The position numbers were made by a program, and so were the translations under genes. The notes under the pieces are model-generated. The model worked only from the letters and a program-made list of their open reading frames with translations, made no database searches and had not been told where the DNA came from. Below are positions 26,183 to 33,201 of a stretch of 64,000 nt of DNA, one piece after another (position 1 is the first letter of the stretch; each line of letters opens with the position of its first letter). Source of the DNA: Desmonostoc muscorum LEGE 12446 (lineage in GTDB: Bacteria; Cyanobacteriota; Cyanobacteriia; Cyanobacteriales; Nostocaceae); assembly GCF_015207005.2 (NCBI RefSeq), contig NZ_JADEXS020000003.1, positions 62,001-126,000 of the forward strand. Direction: 5' to 3'.

Positions 26183-26511
26183 AAGTTTCCCAAGAACTCG
26201 ATAAGAAGTTGAGCAACCCTTTCTCTAATATTAGGGTCTAAAATCTCCATTGACCTATTTTGCCGGGGACGAAGATTAACCATTGATTCAAAAATCATTT
26301 TCCCAGTCAAAGGCATAAAACTGGCAGCCCAAATATCTTGTTGTCTACTACCGTCTTTCAATAGCTCTTTTTCGCAATCAGCATGTAGATCGCCACCACC
26401 AACCAATACTTGACGCTCGATATCGACTGCGGTTTTGATGTAGAACTTGTGTTCAGTAAGCATTTGTTCTATTTGTTGAGCGGTGGCGCGATTACGTAAT
26501 AGCAAAATCAT
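26179..26511 (-). CDS. DUF5674-like protein
   Basis: 110 residues. The sequence MILLLRNRATAQQIEQMLTE, YIKTAVDIERQVLVGGGDLH, ADCEKELLKDGSRQQDIWAA and NLRPRQNRSMEI matches a conserved cyanobacterial family I recall as DUF5674, of unknown function. The family usually holds the GGGxLHADCE and GSRQxDIW blocks seen here, so the copy looks intact. It is the first gene of a coupled leftward pair lying among rightward genes, which suggests its own promoter in the space before 26550. Confidence 0.65.
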   Translation of the reverse strand: MILLLRNRATAQQIEQMLTEHKFYIKTAVDIERQVLVGGGDLHADCEKELLKDGSRQQDIWAASFMPLTGKMIFESMVNLRPRQNRSMEILDPNIRERVAQLLIEFLGNL

Positions 26512-26549
26512 TCAAATCATAACCTCTATCAGGGAAAGGCATTTTAATT

Positions 26550-26768
26550 ATGAAACGAAATCAAGCACAACTAATTGCTGTAAGTCTTATTAGCACATTA
26601 ACGGCAATATCTATCGGGTATTTAGGAGTGCAAATTTTTGGCAGAAATACAATGTACATAATTGCTACGGCTATGTTTGGGCTGGGTACTGGAGGAGCTA
26701 TCGGTCAGATTTTGGTAGAGAAAAGGCAGCAGCAAGTAATAGTCTGCAAACCCAAAGATGGTGGGTGA
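26550..26768 (+). CDS. Small two-helix membrane protein, paralog of 16056-16250
   Basis: 72 residues: MKRNQAQLIAVSLISTLTAI then GYLGVQIFGRNTMYIIA and FGLGTGGAIGQILVEKRQQQ. The shared MKRNQ start, GY(F/L)GVQ(M/I)FGRN and FGLGxGxGxxQ blocks show that it is a diverged copy of the leftward gene at 16056. Both sit near the two-helix paralogs, so this is a repeated plasmid module. Function unknown. Confidence 0.7.
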   Translation: MKRNQAQLIAVSLISTLTAISIGYLGVQIFGRNTMYIIATAMFGLGTGGAIGQILVEKRQQQVIVCKPKDGG

Positions 26769-26772
26769 GGGC

Positions 26773-26841
26773 TGGGAAAAGGGGAAAGGGAAAAGGGTAA
26801 GGGATTTAAAACCTTTCCCCCTTTCCCTTTACCCTTTTCCC
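26773..26841. repeat. Polypurine/polypyrimidine foldback
   Basis: A G/A run (ggaaaaggggaaagggaaaa) followed by a C/T run of similar content, together able to form a long hairpin. The same kind of repeat recurs at 44476-44890. It follows the stop of the 26550 gene and may act as a terminator. Confidence 0.6.
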
Positions 26842-26904
26842 CGCCAAGTGAACTTGGCGAACTAGTAGTACAAATACAATCAAAATAAGGATAGGAGTAA
26901 TCGC

Positions 26905-27216
26905 ATGGAAACTTCAAAAATCATTACTATCCCGAATCACTGGACATCACCAAAATACTCGTTAGGGCAAAGAACCAAGCAGGGGATGATTGTAGGGGTT
27001 CAGTATTGTCTATTTGAAAACTTGGTGGTTCCTGAACGAGACGGTTCATGGCGATATGCAATATTAGTTAGTGCCGAAGATGAACAGGTCGAATATATTT
27101 CGGAATCTGGGGTTCAATTACCACCTGAAAAAGAGTTGCGTTTGGAGATAGAAGGCGAGATTGACTTTTGCCAGCGCAAGATTGAGAACCTCACACAGTA
27201 TTTAGAGGCGCTTTGA
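26905..27216 (+). CDS. Hypothetical protein with SH3-like beta region
   Basis: 103 residues. The first 70 residues look beta-rich (YSLGQRTKQGMIVGVQYCLF, WRYAILVSAEDEQVEYISE) as in small barrel domains that read DNA-bound context. The tail is helical (LRLEIEGEIDFCQRKIENLT). A ribosome site (aaggatagga) lies near the ATG. It resembles the C-terminal barrel of the 532-residue protein at 19152 in style only. Last rightward gene before the next noncoding block. Confidence 0.55.
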   Translation: METSKIITIPNHWTSPKYSLGQRTKQGMIVGVQYCLFENLVVPERDGSWRYAILVSAEDEQVEYISESGVQLPPEKELRLEIEGEIDFCQRKIENLTQYLEAL

Positions 27217-27654
27217 AAAATCGGCCTTTAATAAAAAAGCCCCAAAAGCCCGTTTTTTTCAAAATCTGACCAAGTGTGCCGCTTTGAGTTGTGACATCTC
27301 TACTCTTTACCCCGACAGGATTTGAGGCATTTTTAACCACTCAAAAATCAAGTCGAAAAACAAAACTGGCACAGAAAGCGGCATACTGAATTACTTCAAA
27401 CCCTTAAAAGTATTGATGTGAATGAGTTTAAGACTATAAACGGCTGTGACACTACCAATATAAGGGTTTCGGGAAAAGCGGCCCAGTGACGCAACGAAAT
27501 TATAGGGGTTGTGGACGTTGAAAACTGACACGGCACGGTCGATTTGTGACATCCAATGCCTTGTATGGGAAGACCCTTAGACATCTCATACCGAAAGCCA
27601 AATAAAAAGAGGGGTATTTGTTATACCCCCCATTTTTGCTTGTATTAAAACTAT
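27217..27654. other. Noncoding block with paired short repeats
   Basis: About 440 bp, no gene. Two exact ttgtgacatc words (27289-27298 and 27544-27553) with a third near copy (ctgtgacac, about 27444), and an inverted pair tgccgcttt (27277-27285) / aaagcggca (27375-27383). It separates two converging gene sets. Candidate binding-site cluster or transfer origin; nothing diagnostic seen. Confidence 0.4.
27610..27631 (-). terminator. Terminator of the leftward gene pair
   Basis: Hairpin ggggtat / atacccc with a short loop; on the minus strand it is followed by a T-rich run. It lies 25-45 bp beyond the stop of the gene ending at 27655. Confidence 0.65.
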
Positions 27655-28110
27655 CTAAGCTGTTGCCCATTCGATCCATTGCTCAACTTCTGGGCGGGTT
27701 AATTTCTGAGATGCTTTTAAAGTAACTCGCCGTTTTTTCGCTCTGCGGTAAAGTGTTCGTAGAGATATTTGTTTACCTGTGACTCTTAGAATTATTTCAG
27801 GTAAATCTTTACCTATTACATTGGTGTAACAGGCGTTGTAAATTGCTTCTGCTAGATAAAACTCTACAATTTCATTTTCTGCAAGTTTGAATTTAACTTG
27901 AAATAGAGTGACTTTTTTACTCGGATCGGGTTTCTTCAAATAAGCTAAGGTTAACAACCATAGTGCTTGTTCCTTTACCACTTCCCTAGCGTACTGTGGA
28001 ACTTGGCACAATCTTAACCATTTGCGCCAAGTACGCTCTGCTATGGTACGGCAGTAGACTTGCTCACATGAGGTTTTGAGCCAGTCTAAAGGGTATTTGT
28101 CCATAGCCAT
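27655..28110 (-). CDS. Putative DNA-binding hypothetical protein
   Basis: 151 residues, basic. N-terminal helices (YPLDWLKTSCEQVYCRTIAE, TWRKWLRLCQVPQYARE) and a C-terminal helix-turn-helix-like region (QISLRTLYRRAKKRRVTLKA then LTRPEVEQWIEWA), reminiscent of MerR/excisionase-type folds. It starts 5 bp after the stop of the upstream gene, so the two form an operon. It is a plausible regulator, but no family name is justified. Confidence 0.55.
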   Translation of the reverse strand: MAMDKYPLDWLKTSCEQVYCRTIAERTWRKWLRLCQVPQYAREVVKEQALWLLTLAYLKKPDPSKKVTLFQVKFKLAENEIVEFYLAEAIYNACYTNVIGKDLPEIILRVTGKQISLRTLYRRAKKRRVTLKASQKLTRPEVEQWIEWATA

Positions 28111-28115
28111 TTGTA

Positions 28116-28436
28116 TTATTCCTCCGTGGGTATTGCTGATTCGTCTACTAAAAATGTTTCCCAGTCAACCGTTTCGATATCTAACACATCTTTCAATCCA
28201 TTGTTTTTGAGTATGTCTGCAATTAGTTCACTAACCGTAGAGTGATTGATAGCTGCTTCTTGTTTCAAGTCCTGACAAACTTCTCGCCAATTCCCATCAC
28301 TGGAAACCCGATCAATCAAAATTGCTTCTGCCATACGAGTTTTGCTTACTCCTCTGGTGTGTCCCCATAGAATCAGGCGTATCTCTTTAACTAAAGGAAG
28401 GTTAACGGAAAATCTTCGGTCACGTTTATCTGCCAT
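28116..28436 (-). CDS. Small hypothetical regulator-like protein
   Basis: 106 residues. MADKRDRRFSVNLPLVKEIR and GVSKTRMAEAILIDRVSSD fit a beta strand followed by two helices, a ribbon-helix-helix-like arrangement, with an acidic C-terminal tail. First gene of a leftward pair that is divergent from the large rightward cluster starting at 28538, so it may regulate that cluster from the shared promoter region (28437-28537). Confidence 0.5.
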   Translation of the reverse strand: MADKRDRRFSVNLPLVKEIRLILWGHTRGVSKTRMAEAILIDRVSSDGNWREVCQDLKQEAAINHSTVSELIADILKNNGLKDVLDIETVDWETFLVDESAIPTEE

Positions 28437-28537
28437 ATTTATGATGCCAATTAGATTCCATAATTATACTTTTTAGCGTCCTATTCCCTAATTTTAATGC
28501 TATATCAAATAAATGGATGCTAAAATAACACCATTAC

Positions 28538-29068
28538 TTGCATAAATGGAAGCCAGTTGTGGAAAAGATTCAACAATTCCTTCAACCCTACAATATAGAA
28601 GCCACTGATGATGAAGTCGCTAACCTCTGCGCCCAAGTTAACGCTGACATCAACCAATTGACCGATCAACAAGCCCAAGCGATCGCTATTCAGATTCTTG
28701 AGCAAAGACAAGCAACCGGGAAACTTGCTACCAATAACAAGTCCAAAAATGGCAATGGCAAGTTAGGTAAAAACTCACCCCGCCGTAAATCCATTCCTCC
28801 ATTGCAAGGAGCGATCGCTCACGCATCTCAGGTTTCAAACCAAGAAATTCAATCCTTAGAAGATGTCCTCAACGTCGGGATTGACGCTTACACAACTGAT
28901 AAAGCAGACCAGTTGTTATCGACGATTCGCAATGCTCCCAAAGACGTGGTGAGTAAGTTTGTCTCTAAAGCGATGGAGGAGGAAGCTGACGTAGATTCCT
29001 TTCGTGCAATCGGTGACGAACTCGTTGCGGGTATTTTCGGCATTAGCCCAACAAATGCGACCGAATAA
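28538..29068 (+). CDS. First gene of the ATPase-centred cluster
   Basis: 176 residues, TTG start at 28538 (MHKWKPVVEKIQQFLQPYNI); an alternative start further in is possible. The protein is helical and Gln-rich with a basic, disordered middle (KNGNGKLGKNSPRRKS) and a C-terminal helical part (DQLLSTIRNAPKDVVSKFVS, DVDSFRAIGDELVAGIFG). Its stop codon overlaps the start of a tiny membrane gene (29055). It is soluble by composition and could be a DNA-binding accessory of the cluster. Not recognised. Confidence 0.6.
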   Translation: MHKWKPVVEKIQQFLQPYNIEATDDEVANLCAQVNADINQLTDQQAQAIAIQILEQRQATGKLATNNKSKNGNGKLGKNSPRRKSIPPLQGAIAHASQVSNQEIQSLEDVLNVGIDAYTTDKADQLLSTIRNAPKDVVSKFVSKAMEEEADVDSFRAIGDELVAGIFGISPTNATE

Positions 29069-29267
29069 ATTCATTGGATTAGCAGCAGTACTAAATCTGC
29101 TGCTATTAACCCTCGTTTTGGGCGTGGCAATATATGGAGCAACAAGACCAAACCCATCGCAAAGCATTAAATATTCACCTGAAGAAGGACGGGGAATTGA
29201 ATCTGTCAGGGCTGACACTAGAAAATCTGACAACAGAAGAATTCCTGGTAGTCCAGCAAATTATTGA
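29055..29267 (+). CDS. Small single-helix membrane protein
   Basis: 70 residues from ATG 29055 (MRPNKFIGLAAVLNLLLLTL), overlapping the upstream stop codon by 14 bp. One transmembrane helix (LAAVLNLLLLTLVLGVAIYG) is followed by a polar tail. The tail overlaps the next gene by 134 bp in another frame, so its last 45 residues may be fortuitous. A clean membrane helix right after a coupled start supports a real short gene. Confidence 0.45.
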   Translation: MRPNKFIGLAAVLNLLLLTLVLGVAIYGATRPNPSQSIKYSPEEGRGIESVRADTRKSDNRRIPGSPANY

Positions 29268-29475
29268 TGAGTCGAGAGTGCGATCGCAGTCCAATAGACA
29301 GATTGAGGAATTGATGCAACGGGGAATGATGGCTCAAACAGCGATCGCAGCTTTTACTATATTGATGTTTTCGTTCATGGGGATATATGGCATAACCCGA
29401 TATATCGGCTCACAAGTTCAACAAGTTCAGGAGAGTTATACAAAGGAGTCAGGAGTCAGAATTCAGGAGAACTGA
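29134..29475 (+). CDS. Small membrane protein with cytosolic N-terminus
   Basis: 113 residues. A soluble N-terminal region (MEQQDQTHRKALNIHLKKDG, NLSGLTLENLTTEEFLVVQQ) leads to one transmembrane helix (AQTAIAAFTILMFSFMGIYG) and a short outer segment. The last ten residues (KESGVRIQEN) are encoded by the left end of a foldback repeat that starts at 29443, so the C-terminus has been rewritten by a repeat insertion. Part of the same rightward cluster. Confidence 0.6.
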   Translation: MEQQDQTHRKALNIHLKKDGELNLSGLTLENLTTEEFLVVQQIIDESRVRSQSNRQIEELMQRGMMAQTAIAAFTILMFSFMGIYGITRYIGSQVQQVQESYTKESGVRIQEN

Positions 29476-29576
29476 ATAGGTAGATTTGAAAAGTGAAAAT
29501 TTAATGCTTTATAGTCTATTCATTCAGTACTACAATTCTTTATTCTGGCTTCTGGCTCCTGACTTCTGAATTCTTT
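29443..29576. repeat. Foldback repeat, copy 2
   Basis: Begins aaggagtcaggagtcagaattc and ends with the inverted ggctcctgacttctgaattc. Related to copies at 24560-24689 and 33057-33189. Its left arm supplies the stop and the last codons of the gene ending at 29475. Confidence 0.7.
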
Positions 29577-29602
29577 AATTAGTAGTTAAAGGGGAGAAAG
29601 GA

Positions 29603-30043
29603 ATGTTAGGAAAATGGCTTCCTGGTTTATTTGGTGGTAAAGGTGATGGAGTAGTATCAACGGATTTAAGAGTTGGGGATGCTACCCAAATTGAGGGTAA
29701 TTTACCTTCATCAATCCGCGATCGCTACACATTGCCAGCTTACACCACTGCACAGCAGGTTCTTGATGAAGAAGAAGTGGCTGGCACTCTAAAAGCACAG
29801 AAGTGGTTGCACACTAAATTTTCCCGGCACAGGCTCAAGCAGTTGCAATCCTTGGCAGAGATGTATAAAAACCAACTGGCATATTCCCAAGAAGCCATGA
29901 AGGTTGAGGAAGATTTGCAGCGAACCAGGGGATTACATGGGGAGGCAGTGATCCGTCATGCCTTTGGTTCCCAGGAACAGCAGCGTCAACTTGGAGGATA
30001 CGAGAAAGCATTTGATGAAGTGGGAGATAGTTTCAGGTTCTAG
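29603..30043 (+). CDS. Hypothetical protein of the ATPase cluster
   Basis: 146 residues, soluble. N-terminus MLGKWLPGLFGGKGDGVVST, then a helical, charged body (KAQKWLHTKFSRHRLKQLQS, LAYSQEAMKVEEDLQRTRGL). The ribosome site (ggggagaaagga) is strong. It lies 3 bp before the next membrane gene. The GLFGGKGDG glycine loop is not a complete Walker motif. No family recognised; likely a peripheral partner of the ATPase. Confidence 0.6.
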   Translation: MLGKWLPGLFGGKGDGVVSTDLRVGDATQIEGNLPSSIRDRYTLPAYTTAQQVLDEEEVAGTLKAQKWLHTKFSRHRLKQLQSLAEMYKNQLAYSQEAMKVEEDLQRTRGLHGEAVIRHAFGSQEQQRQLGGYEKAFDEVGDSFRF

Positions 30044-30046
30044 GTT

Positions 30047-30334
30047 ATGCAAATCAAGCTCTTTCATATAGGATATGCAGTGTGCGGGGTTGGCTTTTCT
30101 ATGTTTATGGGTTATTTATCGGTTGCCAGCCCCGTTAGTAAGTACATTCTTTGGTTTATCGGCATAATCTCTATCTGCTGCATATTTCTGGGGTTATTCA
30201 ACTTTGGCGGTTTAGTCGTTAAAGGTTTTGGATTTAACCGCAAAACTTTTACCATCGGCTTGATGCCTGGAGTGATATTCCTGTTTGTCTTCTTGACTTT
30301 AGTTGCAGCCGGTGTTGCCTTGGGGGTGAGATAA
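30047..30334 (+). CDS. Three-helix membrane protein
   Basis: 95 residues with about three transmembrane segments (IGYAVCGVGFSMFMGYLSVA, ILWFIGIISICCIFLGLFNF, MPGVIFLFVFLTLVAAGVAL). It starts 3 bp after the previous stop and ends 4 bp before the ATPase, so it is coexpressed with it. It could form the membrane base or a pore for the ATPase, by analogy with small membrane partners of DNA-transfer ATPases; this is inference from position. Confidence 0.65.
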   Translation: MQIKLFHIGYAVCGVGFSMFMGYLSVASPVSKYILWFIGIISICCIFLGLFNFGGLVVKGFGFNRKTFTIGLMPGVIFLFVFLTLVAAGVALGVR

Positions 30335-30338
30335 GTTT

Positions 30339-31880
30339 ATGCCATTTGAATTACAACGTCTAACTGCCAGTAGTGCCATTCATGCAGAACGGACTATCTT
30401 ATGTAGTTTAGGAGCGAGTGCAGTTATGTGTCTGTCTGCTCCTTTTTTCTTAAATACTGACCGAATAACAACCGGGATGCTACTTGGTGCTGGAACGCTA
30501 AGTGCTGGCTTATTTGGGGTATCTGCCCAAATCAGCGAAGGCAAACAGAAAGTATACCGCTCTTTACAAGAAGCTGACCTGAAATCACTTAAAGCTAATT
30601 TACAAGGTGAGGCTGTTTATGATTATGTCACCACTGCGATCGCAGCCAAACGCAGAGTTGCTGACTATGTGAATCGGCTACCAGTGCAAGAGCGCCCCCG
30701 GTGGACAGCTGAATATCAATTGCAAGGTCTGGTAACTCTTCCAGAACCACCAGCACAACAATTACCCTCACCGGCTAGTATTCCCAATCCCGATATTGCT
30801 GATATTGATGAAGAATTTGTGCAGTCCGTGATTAATCCGGGTGCGATGAAAATTCTGCAAGCCCTAGCAGCAAATTATCCTGAGTACATCAGAATTGATG
30901 GTGCTTGGATTGATGAACTATGTGATGCTGCATCTAATCAAAATATGACTCTTCGCAGTAATCACCATTTTTACCTTTCTGGTGGTACACAGTCTGGCAA
31001 ATCAACTTTAGCAGGGGTGATTATCAACAAAATTGGTGCAAAATCTCAAACACCAGCAATTGTCATCGGCAGCGATCCAAAGGATGATGTCACCAGATGG
31101 TTGTGCAAGTTCAGCCGTAAGTTTGACGGCATGAAAGAACTAAAAAACTGGATTACCTTTGCCACAGACCAAATTGACAAGCAGAAAGCCAGAGTATCAA
31201 TTGTCGGTGGTGAATGTCAGGGCGTTCCCGAATTATTTCTTGCTCAAGATGAGGTGGACTCTGTATTTGGTGGTGGCAAGGGACTTCCGGGAATGGTTGA
31301 TGCTGATACTGCCAAAGATTTGCAAGGTTTTTGGAACTATATCATCAAATTCACCGCCGGACTTAAAGGACATGGGGTGTTTATGGGCCAGTCCCCGCTC
31401 TCTGGAGAAACCGGATTTAGCCGTCCATCTCTGAAAAATGTTTGCTTTATTGCGATGGGGCAGACATCGAGTTATATCCTTGACCATCCACAAGACTTTG
31501 TAAACGTTAAAAAGGAGATTTTGGAAATCTTGCGACAGGCTTGCGAACTGTTAGATAAAGCCGGAGTTCGATATGCCCTGGTGATTCCCACTCGGTCTAA
31601 TCCCTTTGTTGCCCTAATCCCGAAATTTGATATCAAAGGTCTGGAACAAAAACAGGATTCCAAACCGAATGGTGACACTGTTAATAGTTCTAAAAATAAT
31701 CAGCAATCCTCACAGCAGCAGGTTGACTGGTATCAAGAAATTAGAAAATGGGCAACAGAATTAGGGAGAAGACCACATTTTCAGGAAATCAAACAAAAGT
31801 GGCACGAATTAACAGGGCAAGAGTTAAACGAAAAGGGAGTAACATTACTATTAGAAAATCTCGGCTACCCAGACAATTAA
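30339..31880 (+). CDS. Membrane-anchored P-loop ATPase (FtsK/HerA/TraB-like)
   Basis: 513 residues. Two hydrophobic helices near the N-terminus (TILCSLGASAVMCLSAPFFL and GMLLGAGTLSAGLFGVSA) precede a linker and an ATPase domain. Walker A is LSGGTQSGKSTLAG (about residues 209-222); a Walker B-like strand is PELFLAQDEVDSVFGG. Later GVFMGQSPLSGETGF resembles the sensor region of FtsK/HerA-type translocases. The C-terminal 60 residues (WATELGRRPHFQEIKQKWHE) look like a winged-helix DNA-binding tail. Topology matches TraB/VirD4-like coupling proteins, so transport of DNA across a membrane or plasmid segregation is the likely job. The family is inferred from motifs only. Confidence 0.75.
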   Translation: MPFELQRLTASSAIHAERTILCSLGASAVMCLSAPFFLNTDRITTGMLLGAGTLSAGLFGVSAQISEGKQKVYRSLQEADLKSLKANLQGEAVYDYVTTAIAAKRRVADYVNRLPVQERPRWTAEYQLQGLVTLPEPPAQQLPSPASIPNPDIADIDEEFVQSVINPGAMKILQALAANYPEYIRIDGAWIDELCDAASNQNMTLRSNHHFYLSGGTQSGKSTLAGVIINKIGAKSQTPAIVIGSDPKDDVTRWLCKFSRKFDGMKELKNWITFATDQIDKQKARVSIVGGECQGVPELFLAQDEVDSVFGGGKGLPGMVDADTAKDLQGFWNYIIKFTAGLKGHGVFMGQSPLSGETGFSRPSLKNVCFIAMGQTSSYILDHPQDFVNVKKEILEILRQACELLDKAGVRYALVIPTRSNPFVALIPKFDIKGLEQKQDSKPNGDTVNSSKNNQQSSQQQVDWYQEIRKWATELGRRPHFQEIKQKWHELTGQELNEKGVTLLLENLGYPDN

Positions 31881-32194
31881 ACTGGAATGCTCGGTATGGT
31901 AATCCCAAAGAGTACAAGAAACAAGTAGCAATCGCTCACCGAAAAACTCACAATTATTGTGTAGTCTGTCTGACTAATAAAAGTGAAGAGATTCATCACG
32001 CTTACTATGGCAATGACATTATTGGAGTATCAACATTTCCTACGTGCTACCGTTGTCATCAAGAGATTTGTCATAGCTCGATTAACTGGATGAAAAGCCG
32101 TAGTAATCCTGTTTGGGGTAATCGCAATACTGACGAATTTATTACGAGATTGAGGCTGGGATATCAGCTACTTTATGGAGGTGTTATTTGGTGA
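31799..32194 (+). CDS. Small HNH-like zinc protein
   Basis: About 131 residues if started at GTG 31799; the open frame extends back to ATG 31748, overlapping the ATPase gene by 133 bp. The core CVVCLTNKSEEIHHAYYG and FPTCYRCHQEICH resembles an HNH endonuclease zinc finger (CxxC, HH, CxxC/H). The DNA-binding basic N-terminus (RINRARVKRKGSNITIRKS) supports action on nucleic acid. Its position right after a putative DNA-pumping ATPase suggests a nicking or processing partner. Catalytic ability is not proven. Confidence 0.55.
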   Translation: MARINRARVKRKGSNITIRKSRLPRQLNWNARYGNPKEYKKQVAIAHRKTHNYCVVCLTNKSEEIHHAYYGNDIIGVSTFPTCYRCHQEICHSSINWMKSRSNPVWGNRNTDEFITRLRLGYQLLYGGVIW

Positions 32195-32517
32195 TTAAGC
32201 TATTAATAAAGTATGCGCCTGACTCCGTTGTGGATGCTGTAAATGATATTTCTTTAGCAGAACTGGACAAGCGAGGTTTAATAGTCTGGACAGACGCACC
32301 GCCACTAGAGCCAGAAGCTGAAAACTCAGCATTTAATTTGGCTTCTCGTTTCACGGAAGTAACGCCTGATAATCTGCTAGAAGTTTTCATGACTATTGCT
32401 CAAATATACACTCTCCTACGGCGATTGTTTAGCCTTGAGATACTTGATGGAATTATCGGCAGAAAAATGCGGATTGATCGGAGTTTAATAAAATGTATAA
32501 CGAATACGACAATTTAA
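32188..32517 (+). CDS. Hypothetical protein of the ATPase cluster
   Basis: 109 residues, starting TTG 32188 or GTG 32191, overlapping the HNH gene stop. Acidic first half (DISLAELDKRGLIVWTDAPP) and helical second half (LLEVFMTIAQIYTLLRRLF). Its end overlaps the next start by 25 bp. Tight packing supports a real gene; no function known. Confidence 0.5.
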   Translation: MVIKLLIKYAPDSVVDAVNDISLAELDKRGLIVWTDAPPLEPEAENSAFNLASRFTEVTPDNLLEVFMTIAQIYTLLRRLFSLEILDGIIGRKMRIDRSLIKCITNTTI

Positions 32518-32795
32518 GTTTTGAAGAACAATTACACTTGACTGAATCCCTTATCAGACAGCGACACAATCAGCAGATGTTCTTGCGCCGAAATACCCAA
32601 CTGTTGCAGCAAGAATTGTCACTTGAAGCCGAACTTTTAGAAGATAATCCAGAGTTAGCCCAGACGATTCATTCTCTTAATATGCAGGAGATTCAGAGTA
32701 ATCAGCGAGGGCTAGAGAATGTTCTAGGTTCAGAAGAATTAGCTTCAAAAGAGCAAAGTGTTTGGAGTAAGTTTTTTCCTGGTTTAGGAGGATGA
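32493..32795 (+). CDS. Small helical hypothetical protein
   Basis: 100 residues, mostly helical and Gln/Glu-rich (FEEQLHLTESLIRQRHNQQM, LLQQELSLEAELLEDNPEL), ending SVWSKFFPGLGG. Its ATG overlaps the preceding gene. Its stop directly abuts the start of the next small gene. Not recognised; probably part of the same protein complex as the cluster ATPase. Confidence 0.5.
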   Translation: MYNEYDNLSFEEQLHLTESLIRQRHNQQMFLRRNTQLLQQELSLEAELLEDNPELAQTIHSLNMQEIQSNQRGLENVLGSEELASKEQSVWSKFFPGLGG

Positions 32796-32957
32796 ATGAA
32801 AATTTTTAATATCAGAAATCGCCTCAGTTCATTAGTTAAACAAACAACTCAAGTCGGTATTGGTTTTTTAGTAATGCTATTGCTAACTCGTGGACAAGCA
32901 TCTGCATTCGTAGTTAATTCAAGCACAAGTTTTAAGTATTGTATTTGTTGCCTATAG
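32796..32957 (+). CDS. 53-residue exported peptide, probably truncated
   Basis: Begins 1 bp after the previous stop: MKIFNIRNRLSSLVKQTTQV then a hydrophobic helix GIGFLVMLLLTRGQASAF, a signal-peptide-like start, followed by only about 14 residues ending YCICCL. The frame stops where unrelated noncoding sequence begins, so the mature part may have been lost when the neighbouring foldback repeat arrived. Confidence 0.45.
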   Translation: MKIFNIRNRLSSLVKQTTQVGIGFLVMLLLTRGQASAFVVNSSTSFKYCICCL

Positions 32958-33056
32958 TGAGGCACGAAGGCAAGCGTTGGGCAAGAAATAATCTTCAAAA
33001 CATATCAGCGTTCACTCCGTCAGCTATGTTTTATAAATGAAAGATTACAATTTATG

Positions 33057-33189
33057 TAAGAATTCAGGAGTAAGAATTCAGAATTCAGAATATTTAAAGA
33101 ATAAAATAAAGACTTGATAAATAAATATCCTAGTTTTAATAAACTCCTTATATATTCTGGCTTCTGACTCCTGGGTACTGAATTCTTAC
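33057..33189. repeat. Foldback repeat, copy 3
   Basis: Starts gtaagaattcaggagtaaga and ends tactgaattcttac, with the same internal ctgactcctgg block as copies 1 and 2. It follows the truncated last gene of the ATPase cluster and precedes the gene at 33202. Confidence 0.75.
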
Positions 33190-33201
33190 CAATTTATCTA
33201 T

